64,000 nucleotides of DNA from Parasegetibacter sp. NRK P23. GTDB taxonomy: Bacteria > Bacteroidota > Bacteroidia > Chitinophagales > Chitinophagaceae. The stretch covers positions 3,921,655 to 3,985,654 of the forward strand of contig NZ_JAMDLG010000001.1 in assembly GCF_023721715.1 (NCBI RefSeq), given 5' to 3'. Every line of letters starts with the position of its first letter. Position 1 is the stretch's first letter. The translations under genes were made by a program, and so were the position numbers. The notes beneath the pieces were generated by a model. The model was given only the letters and a program-made list of their open reading frames with translations. It did no database searches and was not told where the DNA came from. This document shows, piece by piece, positions 51,992-59,799 of this stretch.

Positions 51992-54900
51992 ATGAGAAAA
52001 CTACTATTTCTCCTGTTCGTCCTTGCTATGCCCATTACTTACCTCATGGCGCAAACCAGCCGTAAAATAACGGGTAAGGTAACGGATGCCAACGGAACAA
52101 CGGTTCCCATGGCTTCTGTAATCGTGAAGGGCGCTCGAACAGGTACTTCCACAGACATGGAAGGAAACTTCACCATTACAGTTCCGGCTTCGGCCAAAAC
52201 GTTGATTGTATCTGGTATCGGGTACGAAACCACTGAGTTCACGCTGGGTTCAGCCAGCAACATTACCGTGTCACTCAAAACGGGGACCTCCTCTTTAATG
52301 GAGGACGTGATCATTACCGGTGTCGCGGGCGCTACCAGCACAAAGAAAATGACCGTTTCCGTTACAAAAATCAACGCCGACCGGCTCAACCAGGTACCGG
52401 CTACATCCGCGGCAGGCGCACTGGCCGGTAAAGTGGCTGGTGTACGTGTTAATTCCAACAGCGGCTCTCCGGGAAATGGTTTTGAAGTTTTGTTGCGTGG
52501 TGATAATAACCTGAACGTTGGTTCCGGCCCCATGATTGTGGTGGATGGTATTATCCTGAATGGAAGTTTATCCGATATCAACGTGGATGATGTGGAGTCA
52601 ATGGAAGTGGTGAAGGGTGCGGCCGCAGCGGCTTTGTACGGATCACGCGCCGGTAATGGCGTGATAGCCGTTACCACCAAACGTGGCAAATCCGGTGCGT
52701 TGAACAGCTCTTCCGTTACCATCCGGAATGAGATCGGTTTCCAAAGTCTTCAAAACTATATTGATCTCGCCGAAAACCATCCTTACATGCTGGCCTCGGA
52801 TTGGGAAACCTATAAAGGCCAGTACACGAAGTTTGATGGTGTTACCGGTTATCCTTCCGGTTATATGGGGGGATTTCATCCGGACCTTTCCGGCAGCAGA
52901 AAAGTGGATGCTGACCATTATATGGACAACCCCTTCGGTGTTACCCGCGACCTTCAGAAGGAGTTTTTCAGCACCGGCACCAACTATACCAATTATATAG
53001 GTATCCAAACACGCTCAAAACTGACCAACCTGTTCGCCTCTTTCGAGAACAACTCCCAGGAAGGTATCATTCAATATACGAATGGTTATAAGCGCCAGAA
53101 CTTCAGGGTGAACGTGGACCATGAAATAGCGCCCTGGCTTAAATTATCCACTTCTAACCTTTTCATCAATACCAAGACACAGTTCCCGGGCGACGGCGGA
53201 GGCATCTTCTTCAACATTGTACTGGCCGAGCCGGACAATAACCTGAACCTGGAAAACCCCGACGGGCAGCCTTACCTCATCCGACACAACCCTTTCAGTA
53301 ACGAAAAGAACCCACTTTATTCCGTGTATAAAAACCAGCGGACAGACTTTACCAGAAGGTGGCTGGGCAATTACAGCGCCAATGTGAAGTTTGCGCGCTG
53401 GATCAATATGGATATTACGCGTACCATTGAGATCGAAAACTATCGTTACACCAATTATTCGCCTTATGATACCTGGATCGTAGCCAACGGAGGAACCGCT
53501 CCGGAATGGGGCATGAGTTACAGCAAGGGAAGTTTGTATAAATATTCTGCCGAAACAAACAGTCAGAATACACAGGCCACGCTGAACATGAGCCATAAGT
53601 TGGGTGATCTCGCCATAAAATCAAAGCTTTCTTACCTCTACGAAAGCAGGAAGTATGAAAACTATGATGCCTCCGCGTCACAGTTCCTGTATCCCAATGT
53701 GGCCAACTTCGACAACTTCGCGCAGGATGCACCACGCTCGCTGAACAACTGGATGGAAGAATCCAGGGCCAGGAACTATTTCGCGATTGTTTCCCTTGAT
53801 TATAAAGACAAACTTCTGCTGGATGGAATGGGGAGGTACGATGGCTCTTCGTTGTTCGGCTCCGAAGAAAGATGGAGGCCCTACTACCGGGTTTCAGGCG
53901 CATACCGTATTTCGGAAGACTTCAAACTACCTGGTATCGATGAGTTGAAAGTAAGGTCCGCTTACGGAACGGCGGGTATTCGTCCCGGCTTCGACTGGCA
54001 ATATGATTATTTCTCCAATACAGGCTCAAACTATGAACCGAGTCAGGTGGGTAACCCCTTCCTGAAACCAAGTAATACCGCTGAACTGGAGGTTGGTTTG
54101 AATGTTGAGTTCCTGAAGAAATTCTATTTTGAAGGAACCTTCGCCAAATCAAAAACAACGGATGCGTTTATCAACCAGCCGCTCATTCCGTTCCTGAACG
54201 GCGGGAACAGGTCAACATGGGTGAACGCGGCCGCAACAGAATCCAAAACGATCGAACTTACGCTGGGCGCGAACTGGATTAAAAAAAGAGATTTCTCCTG
54301 GAACACGAACATCGTATTCGCGAAAATCCAACAAAAGATCACACAACTTGATATTCCTCCTTACCAGGCTGGTTCCGATGGTCTGTTCTATATACGTGAA
54401 GGGGAAGATTATGGTGCGATCTACGGCTACGACTGGGTGAGAACGCTTGACCAGATGGCGGCGCAACTGCCTTCGGGAAAATCCATTTCCGACTATGAGC
54501 TCAATTCAGACGGATACGTTGTTCCTGTTGGCTCACAGGGAACAATAAACGAAAAGCCCGTAAAACTGCTGGATGAAACCGGGAACCCGGCTTTTGTAAT
54601 GATCGGCAATGGTAACCCTGATTTTAACATGGGAATTTCCAACACGATCCGCTACAAGGGCTTCCAGTTTTATGCGCTGGTGGACATTAAGCAGGGTGGA
54701 GATGTGTACAACAGAAAATCTCAATGGCTTACCCGGGATTCCAGGAACGGGATCATGGACATGGGAGGCGTACCTGATGCGCAAAAGAAGGCATACGACT
54801 ACTTCCAGGCTTTCTATGATGTAAACACCAACAACAGTTACTGGGTGGAAGACGCCGGTTTTGTGAAGATCCGGGAAGTAGCGCTGGGCTACAGCTTTGG

Positions 54901-55093
54901 CCCATCTTCCCTCAAATTGTTTAAAGGCGTAGTGAAAGGCGCTACCGCAAGAGTGATTGGCAGGAACCTGTTCACCTTTACCGATTACTCCGGTTACGAT
55001 CCTGAAGTAGGTTCCATCCGTGATCCTTTCGATGGAACGGGCAGCTATCCCAATTTCAGGAACCTGGCTTTTTCGTTGTCCCTTGATTTTTAA
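51992..55093 (+). CDS. SusC/RagA family TonB-linked outer-membrane protein
   Basis: The 1033-residue protein has a signal peptide (cleavage near LMAQTSR), a CarboxypepD_reg-like domain (about 25-100) and a TonB box-like segment. A plug domain follows (SLMEDVIITGVAGATSTKKM, then VPATSAAGALAGKVAGVRV, YGSRAGNGVIAVTTKRGKSG), and the rest is a beta-barrel ending in FSLSLDF. SusC proteins import glycans or peptides that their SusD partner binds. The ATG at 51992 is preferred over the longer frame. susD follows directly. The substrate is not clear and no glycoside hydrolase lies beside it. Confidence 0.95.
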   Translation: MRKLLFLLFVLAMPITYLMAQTSRKITGKVTDANGTTVPMASVIVKGARTGTSTDMEGNFTITVPASAKTLIVSGIGYETTEFTLGSASNITVSLKTGTSSLMEDVIITGVAGATSTKKMTVSVTKINADRLNQVPATSAAGALAGKVAGVRVNSNSGSPGNGFEVLLRGDNNLNVGSGPMIVVDGIILNGSLSDINVDDVESMEVVKGAAAAALYGSRAGNGVIAVTTKRGKSGALNSSSVTIRNEIGFQSLQNYIDLAENHPYMLASDWETYKGQYTKFDGVTGYPSGYMGGFHPDLSGSRKVDADHYMDNPFGVTRDLQKEFFSTGTNYTNYIGIQTRSKLTNLFASFENNSQEGIIQYTNGYKRQNFRVNVDHEIAPWLKLSTSNLFINTKTQFPGDGGGIFFNIVLAEPDNNLNLENPDGQPYLIRHNPFSNEKNPLYSVYKNQRTDFTRRWLGNYSANVKFARWINMDITRTIEIENYRYTNYSPYDTWIVANGGTAPEWGMSYSKGSLYKYSAETNSQNTQATLNMSHKLGDLAIKSKLSYLYESRKYENYDASASQFLYPNVANFDNFAQDAPRSLNNWMEESRARNYFAIVSLDYKDKLLLDGMGRYDGSSLFGSEERWRPYYRVSGAYRISEDFKLPGIDELKVRSAYGTAGIRPGFDWQYDYFSNTGSNYEPSQVGNPFLKPSNTAELEVGLNVEFLKKFYFEGTFAKSKTTDAFINQPLIPFLNGGNRSTWVNAAATESKTIELTLGANWIKKRDFSWNTNIVFAKIQQKITQLDIPPYQAGSDGLFYIREGEDYGAIYGYDWVRTLDQMAAQLPSGKSISDYELNSDGYVVPVGSQGTINEKPVKLLDETGNPAFVMIGNGNPDFNMGISNTIRYKGFQFYALVDIKQGGDVYNRKSQWLTRDSRNGIMDMGGVPDAQKKAYDYFQAFYDVNTNNSYWVEDAGFVKIREVALGYSFGPSSLKLFKGVVKGATARVIGRNLFTFTDYSGYDPEVGSIRDPFDGTGSYPNFRNLAFSLSLDF

Positions 55094-55107
55094 ACCTGTT
55101 TAAAACC

Positions 55108-56610
55108 ATGAAGTTTATGAAAAAATTCAGCATAATAACAATAGCGTTGGTTTTCGCGACAGCCTTTATGGGTTGCGAGAAGTTGGGAGAGGACCTGGAG
55201 CGGGACCCCAACAGGCCCACCAGAAGTGAGGTATATGGCTCTGGCGAGGACCTCCGTTCCAATGCCGGCAACCTCTTTAACACCTGGTACACCGGAACCC
55301 ATTCGTTCAGCAGTGTTTATATGATGCTGGCCACCGCTTCCGATAACGTGACCTGCTCCTGGGGAAACCAGGCCATGCGCGATATGAGCTGGGAGCCCCG
55401 GAACGCCTGGAACAATGCGCCCAACTACACTTATCAGGCCATTACAAAATACCTGTTCGATAAAATGTACGCCACCATTGTACCCGCAAGCGATATCCTC
55501 TACGCGTTGAACAATGGTGTTGAAGTGGGCGTGGGTGGTGCAGACAATAATCTTGTAAAAGCGGTTTGCCGTTTCAACCAGGGTATTTCTTACGGAGCGC
55601 TGGCGTTGTTCTTCGATAAAGCATTCATTGTAGATGAAGTAAAATCCATTCCGGGCGCCACAGTAGATAGTTCCGTATCCTACGAAGCCGTGGCCGAAGC
55701 TGCACTGGGTTATTTGGATGAAGCCATCGCGCTTTCTTCATCCTCCTTTACTGTTCCCGCCGCATGGCTCGGCACCACAACCGATTATTCCAATGTGGAA
55801 TTCGCCAAACTCTGCAACTCTTTCGCCGCGAGAATCATGTCGTACATGCCCCGCAACAAAACGGAGCACGCTGCCGTGAACTGGGCGAAGGTAAAAACAT
55901 ACGCCGACGCAGGCTTAACAAGCGATTTCGTTATCAACATGGACGGCTATGTAAAATGGTACGCTGAAGCCGCCGATTACCTCTGCTATCCGGGATGGGG
56001 AAAAGTGGACATGTATGTAGTAAACCTGTTGGATGATACACAGCCTGCGCACTGGACGGATAACAGCAGCTTCCCCACACCGCCCGAGTCAACTAATCCG
56101 GATGACGCACGCATGGAAACCGATTTCGAATATTCAAGTCTGAACTGGTTCCAGGCCACCCGCGGATACTACCATTTTTCCAACTACCGTTACAAACGTT
56201 ATGACGATCAGTTCGCGTTGGGCGTGGGCCCGATACCGGAATTCATGAAAGCTGAAAACGATATTCTCAAAGCGGAAGCGCGGGCTTATACTTCCGACCT
56301 CTCGGGCGCCGCAACCATTATCAATGCCGGAACACGCGTTACCAGGGGGAATATGACTGCCGTGCCCGCCGTGCTTACGGATATTGAAAAAGCGATCCAC
56401 CATGAACGACATGTGGAAATGTATTTAACGGGCATGGGAATACCCTTCTTTGAAATGCGTAAAAAGAATCTGCTCCAGAAAGGAACGCCGCTCCATTGGC
56501 CTTTGCCGGGTAAAACGCTCGAAACGTTTGCCGTAAAGCAACCCTTCTACACGTTCGGAGGTGTTGCCAATGCCGATGGAATTAATACCTCCAATGTCGG
56601 TTGGCGATAG
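55108..56610 (+). CDS. SusD/RagB family nutrient-binding lipoprotein
   Basis: The 500-residue protein has a lipoprotein signal with Cys23 (FMGCEKLG) and helical SusD-like repeats. It shows the typical C-terminal segment (IEKAIHHERHVEMYLTGMG near residue 430), which is the conserved ExxxE/RxxE part of the family. It would cap SusC at the outer membrane and bind the substrate. An ATG at 55117 is an equally possible start. It follows susC after 14 bp and is followed by a terminator. Confidence 0.92.
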   Translation: MKFMKKFSIITIALVFATAFMGCEKLGEDLERDPNRPTRSEVYGSGEDLRSNAGNLFNTWYTGTHSFSSVYMMLATASDNVTCSWGNQAMRDMSWEPRNAWNNAPNYTYQAITKYLFDKMYATIVPASDILYALNNGVEVGVGGADNNLVKAVCRFNQGISYGALALFFDKAFIVDEVKSIPGATVDSSVSYEAVAEAALGYLDEAIALSSSSFTVPAAWLGTTTDYSNVEFAKLCNSFAARIMSYMPRNKTEHAAVNWAKVKTYADAGLTSDFVINMDGYVKWYAEAADYLCYPGWGKVDMYVVNLLDDTQPAHWTDNSSFPTPPESTNPDDARMETDFEYSSLNWFQATRGYYHFSNYRYKRYDDQFALGVGPIPEFMKAENDILKAEARAYTSDLSGAATIINAGTRVTRGNMTAVPAVLTDIEKAIHHERHVEMYLTGMGIPFFEMRKKNLLQKGTPLHWPLPGKTLETFAVKQPFYTFGGVANADGINTSNVGWR

Positions 56611-56641
56611 CCGGCCGAAGTTTTCTCATTAATGATGTTAC

Positions 56642-56672
56642 GCCGCGGTTGTCTAGCCGCGGCAATTTTTTT
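56642..56672 (+). terminator. Terminator after susD
   Basis: A 7-bp GC-rich stem (56642-56648 with 56657-56663) closes an 8-nt loop and is followed by a seven-T tract (56666-56672). It lies 32 bp after the stop and may also end transcription from the minus strand gene ending at 56671. Confidence 0.82.
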
Positions 56673-57024
56673 AGATGGAAAGTTCTTCGGAGGGATCCCA
56701 GAATTTGTTTTTGAAATCCTTCACCTGGTGCTCTTCCACTGTAACCCCTTCTTTCCGGAGCAGTTCTTCCATTTTTTCAGGGGGAGAAAAATGATGCCTA
56801 CCGGTAAGGAGTCCTTTACTGTTCACCACGCGGTGGGCGGGAACTTTCGGGTGAGCCGTACCGGCAACGTTCATGGCGTAACCGACCATCCTGGAGGAGG
56901 ATCGCGCGCCCAATGCCGCGGCGATAGCGCCATAGCTGGTCACCCTGCCTTTAGGAATGGCCCTTACAATCTCGAAGACCGATTCATAAAAAGATTCCCG
57001 GTTATACGTTGGCGTTTCCTTCAT
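56671..57024 (-). CDS. Alkyltransferase-like protein (MGMT family, active-site Cys replaced)
   Basis: The 117-residue protein matches the DNA-binding domain of O6-alkylguanine transferases (VRAIPKGRVTSYGAIAAALG, RMVGYAMNV). The usual PCHR active site reads PAHR (Ala63). This defines it as an alkyltransferase-like (ATL) protein that flags alkylated guanines for nucleotide excision repair instead of repairing them. A start at 57024 is preferred, since the residues upstream to 57090 lack family features. It overlaps the DUF5522 gene by 23 bp and is the last gene of a trmB-led operon. Confidence 0.9.
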   Translation of the reverse strand: MKETPTYNRESFYESVFEIVRAIPKGRVTSYGAIAAALGARSSSRMVGYAMNVAGTAHPKVPAHRVVNSKGLLTGRHHFSPPEKMEELLRKEGVTVEEHQVKDFKNKFWDPSEELSI

Positions 57025-57202
57025 GTGCGCGGCGTTTTCTGTCTTCCTTACAAATGGAACGTTTGGGTTCCGGCACGGCTTCATAATCATATGGGCAATG
57101 CCTGCACCCGTTTCCGCAGCAATGGCCGCGCTTCAGGTGAAAGGCCTCCGTTAACACCATCAGTCCGGCTTCATTAAAATAAAAATCAATTCCCTCCTTC
57201 AT
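57002..57202 (-). CDS. DUF5522 small zinc-ribbon-like protein
   Basis: The 66-residue protein has a clear four-cysteine cluster, CCGNGCRHCPYDYEAV (two adjacent cysteines, then CxxC), and a helical start (NEAGLMVLTEAFHLKRGH). This matches DUF5522 and suggests metal binding. The start at 57202 overlaps the trmB stop by 17 bp, and a GTG at 57214 is also in frame. It overlaps the ATL gene at the other end by 23 bp, so the three genes are translationally linked. The function of the family is unknown. Confidence 0.8.
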   Translation of the reverse strand: MKEGIDFYFNEAGLMVLTEAFHLKRGHCCGNGCRHCPYDYEAVPEPKRSICKEDRKRRAHEGNANV

Positions 57203-57899
57203 CGGCTGTTTCACGGAGCATTTCTTTTAAGATGGTGTCTTTTTCAACGGGCAGATCAACATTGAGCCTAAACTGAAGGTAATGAATCCGGTTGGAGCCA
57301 GCAATATCCAGGCTTTCATAATGGGTTTTGATCTGAAGTTCGGGGTGAACGTTTTCTTCCGAGAAAACATTTTCTTTGTCTACAAGCAGTTCAAGCCCGT
57401 ACACTCCAATTACTGTTTTAGTAAAATGGTAAAGGCTGGGCGAATCTGTTTTGAGGTGAATGATGCCGTCTTTCTTCAGGAGCTGCTGGTATCTCCGGAG
57501 AAACACGGGGTGTGTCAATCTTTTTTTCAGTTTAGAGAAGCGCAGTTGCGGGTCGGGGAACGTGATCCATATTTCAGCCACTTCCTCCGCCGCGAAATAT
57601 TGGGTCACCTGGTCTATTTGTGAGCGGATGAACGCCACGTTGCCGAGCTGCTCTTTCAGTGCGGTTCTTGCCCCCACCCAAATCCTGTTCCCTTTCAGAT
57701 CGACACCAATAAAGTTTCTTTCGGGGTACATCCTCCCGAGTCCAACGGCATATTCTCCTTTCCCGCAGGCCAGTTCCAGTGTAATGGGGTTTGTATTGCT
57801 GAAATGCTTCTTCCACTGTCCCGGCATGTTGGGTGGATATTCAAAAACATTCGAGAAGCCGCGGATATCGGCGAAGCGCTCTAATTTATTCTGTCCCAT
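57186..57899 (-). CDS. trmB: tRNA (guanine-N7)-methyltransferase TrmB
   Basis: The 237-residue enzyme makes m7G46 in tRNA with S-adenosylmethionine. The SAM motif LELACGKGEYAVGLGRMYP starts near residue 40, with IGVDLKGNRIWVGA next. The substrate-side motif ITFPDPQLRFSKLKKRL is the family's PDPW-type segment with a Q-L-R variant. The start at 57899 is preferred because it lies 4 bp after the -7 box TACCTTTG (57904-57911), and the upstream frame (to 58022) lacks family features. It is the first gene of an operon with the DUF5522 and ATL genes. Confidence 0.93.
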   Translation of the reverse strand: MGQNKLERFADIRGFSNVFEYPPNMPGQWKKHFSNTNPITLELACGKGEYAVGLGRMYPERNFIGVDLKGNRIWVGARTALKEQLGNVAFIRSQIDQVTQYFAAEEVAEIWITFPDPQLRFSKLKKRLTHPVFLRRYQQLLKKDGIIHLKTDSPSLYHFTKTVIGVYGLELLVDKENVFSEENVHPELQIKTHYESLDIAGSNRIHYLQFRLNVDLPVEKDTILKEMLRETADEGGN

Positions 57900-57903
57900 C
57901 CCG

Positions 57904-57911
57904 CAAAGGTA
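57904..57911 (-). promoter_or_regulatory. -7 element of the trmB operon
   Basis: On the minus strand, TACCTTTG (57904-57911) is an exact match to TAnnTTTG and lies 4 nt before the trmB ATG, suggesting a leaderless message. No -33 element was found. Confidence 0.5.
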
Positions 57912-58354
57912 AGCAGCCGGGATGGGAAATATGTCGATTGAGAAGCCTAAACGCTGTATACGGAAACTGGTGCATGGTGGTACCCGGAGATGAGTGTGTT
58001 CCTGCCACATAATTTCTTTCAAGCTCTTACTGGCAATTGATTATAGCGTAAGCAGACTAAAACCCTTTCGGCAACCAAAGTATTTGAACGGGTAAAAAGT
58101 GCGGGAAAACCCTGTTCTACCCCAGGGAAAACAACGTCGGTGGCACCGGTTCGGGAAACCGCTGTTAGCGCTAAAAACCCCAGAAACCTTGCCCCCAAAG
58201 GCTTCGGTCAAAGTCCAAGGTAAAAAAACTGAAAAATGTTTAATCACTGAGATTCAGGAAGAAAAACACTGATAAATAGCACCCTGCACCAAAATGTATT
58301 GTCGATAATCAACAGCCAGCGTTGCGTCTGCGAGAAGCAAAGCTGCGAAGCAGT

Positions 58355-58450
58355 CGCCGTTGCGAGAAAAGAAAAAATCTGAAGGGGAAAGCAAAAAAAA
58401 TTGCAAGCCGCAACCATGTTTGTGTGGTAGAACATAGCAACGACTTGCAA
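58355..58450. repeat. REP-like intergenic element (copy B)
   Basis: The 13-base core CGCCGTTGCGAGA (58355-58367) is identical to that of copy A at 3656-3668. Around it are degenerate inverted pieces (CAGTCG...GTTGC near 58351 and GCAACGACTTGC near 58437) that can form an imperfect hairpin. It lies in the gene-free stretch 57900-58471, next to the tRNA-like RNA. Confidence 0.5.
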
Positions 58451-58470
58451 CTTATACGCAAAACAGAGAG

Positions 58471-58638
58471 CTGTAGAGGGAGGAGTCGAACCTCCACGGA
58501 GTAGTTAGCCATAGCACAAAATATTGAGTGGTCAACCCTTCCTGAAAGCATTGCTGCCCGCAGGTCTATGCTACGTTTATCCCATGATCCCCACCCCCGA
58601 GACAAGAGGGCATGTCTGCCAGTTTCATCACTCCACAG
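58471..58638 (-). ncRNA. tRNA-like structured RNA with a ~98-nt insert
   Basis: On the minus strand the ends pair as a tRNA acceptor: 58631-58638 with 58471-58478 (8 bp, one G-U). A canonical T arm (58479-58495) has a 5-bp stem GGAGG/CCTCC and a TTCGACT loop, directly abutting the acceptor. A tRNA-Leu-like D arm (ATG 58628-58626, CAT 58614-58612, 11-nt loop with GG) is followed by an anticodon-like arm (CCCTC/GGGGG, 58610-58594, loop TTGTCTC). Between anticodon-like and T arms lies a 98-nt insert (58496-58593). Its own pairings include CATAG/CTATG and a GCAA tetraloop stem. No CCA is encoded. A normal tRNA would have a purine after the anticodon; here it is T. Confidence 0.6.
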
Positions 58639-58706
58639 TATGTATCGGCTTCTGCCGTAAGAACTTTGATAGTGCAATATTAAGGCAATTCTCCTTTAGT
58701 TTGCAA

Positions 58707-58753
58707 ATTATTCAAATAAAATTTTGTAATTATAGAAATTGTTCAAATATTTG
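58707..58753 (+). promoter_or_regulatory. Promoter and operator region of the Lrp gene
   Basis: A near-consensus promoter is formed by TTTG (58723-58726), 19 nt and AATATTTG (58746-58753). Two direct copies of ATTnTTCAAATA (58707-58718 and 58738-58749), 31 bp apart and so about three helix turns, flank and overlap it. A CAAATATTTG palindrome (58744-58753) sits on the -7 box. Confidence 0.55.
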
Positions 58754-58791
58754 TATATACGATTCGAAACCATCAAAACTGTTATCTAAAA

Positions 58792-59259
58792 ATGGCGGCT
58801 AAATTAAATCTTGACAAACTGGATATCCAGATTATCCATGAAATGATGGAGAATGCTGAGATATCTTACGCCGATCTTGGTAAAAAACTGTTCGTCTCCG
58901 GCGGAACCATTCATGTACGCATCAAAAAACTCCAGGAATTTGGTATTGTAAAGGGTACCCGGCTCAATGTGGACCTCAAACAACTGGGCTATGATGTGAT
59001 CGCGTTCATAGGCGTTTATCTGGAGAAGAGTTCACTTTATGATACGGTGGCCAAAGAGTTGAAAAAGATACCACAGATCGTACGACTGAACTATACGACC
59101 GGCAACTATAGTATGTTCGCCGAGATCGTGTGTAAAGACATCAACCAGCTCCGTTTCGTACTCCACGATGAATTACAGAAAATCAAAGGTATTGAGCGCA
59201 CGGAAACCTTCATTTCGTTGGAAGAAAGTTTTATCCGGAACGTAGAAGTTAGTCTGTAA
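58792..59259 (+). CDS. Lrp/AsnC family regulator
   Basis: The 155-residue protein has the Lrp winged helix (DKLDIQIIHEMMENAEISYA, then KKLFVSGGTIHVRIKKLQEFG) and a C-terminal AsnC domain (RLNYTTGNYSMFAEIVCKD, then IKGIERTETFISLEESF). It is not closely similar to the Lrp protein at 33.0-33.5 kb and has a GGTIHVR recognition helix. It probably controls its own promoter through the phased sites upstream. Its target genes are unknown. It is divergent from the tRNA-like RNA. Confidence 0.92.
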   Translation: MAAKLNLDKLDIQIIHEMMENAEISYADLGKKLFVSGGTIHVRIKKLQEFGIVKGTRLNVDLKQLGYDVIAFIGVYLEKSSLYDTVAKELKKIPQIVRLNYTTGNYSMFAEIVCKDINQLRFVLHDELQKIKGIERTETFISLEESFIRNVEVSL

Positions 59260-59374
59260 ACCCGGTCCGGATCATCCTTTTACAAAAAAAGGCGGCATTG
59301 TTGCTTTTTATTATCTTTAAAAGTAATTCCGTCTGATGTGTATGCCCATCATTCGGGTCGCTAAAAACACACTG

Positions 59375-59797
59375 ATGAAAAAAGTATTGTCGATTGCGTT
59401 CTTCGCTATAGCCGTATCCGGTATCATGTCTTCTTCCTGCGGGAAAGGTGGTGGGGGAGGAGACCCTGAACCCCAGGCAGAACAGAATCTGGTAATTACC
59501 ACAACACCTGCAAATGGGACCGTATCTCCTGCCGCCGCGCAGGAAAGTTTTACAGTATCGATCCGCGTTGATTCCCAGATGCCTTCGCAGGGGGTAAAAA
59601 TTGAAGTGTCCGCGGCTCCTGAATCGGGAGGCGCTTCTTTCTTCACGCAAACGCTTACCCCGGTTACAGCGGCAACTTCCACCGTAACCATTACTGGTAC
59701 TCCGGTTCAGCAATCCTGTATTGCCACTATCAAAGTAAGTTCCATTGCCAAGCCCAGCAATACGGCTACCAGTTCATACAGGTATTCAAGGAAATAG
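59375..59797 (+). CDS. Small lipoprotein of unknown function
   Basis: The 140-residue lipoprotein has Cys22 as lipobox cysteine (MSSSCGKGGGGG), a Gly/Pro-rich linker and a beta-rich domain (ITTTPANGTVSPAAAQESFT, VKIEVSAAPESGGASFF, TSTVTITGTP). This resembles immunoglobulin-like or Big-type beta-sandwich repeats. It ends in a Thr/Ser-rich tail. The start at 59375 is chosen by the signal peptide over an upstream ATG at 59336. I do not recognise a family. It stops 3 bp from the convergent permease gene. Confidence 0.65.
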   Translation: MKKVLSIAFFAIAVSGIMSSSCGKGGGGGDPEPQAEQNLVITTTPANGTVSPAAAQESFTVSIRVDSQMPSQGVKIEVSAAPESGGASFFTQTLTPVTAATSTVTITGTPVQQSCIATIKVSSIAKPSNTATSSYRYSRK

Positions 59798-59799
59798 AA

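Noticed and set aside
58041-58247. A 68-codon minus-strand frame in the gene-free stretch after trmB
   Set aside because: The translation lacks any family feature and the region shows several small hairpins, so it is probably non-coding.
58471-58638. Calling the tRNA-like element a tmRNA or a plain tRNA-Leu
   Set aside because: No G-rich tmRNA acceptor or tag ORF is seen, and the anticodon-like loop (GTC, then T) and the 98-nt insert do not fit any leucine tRNA.
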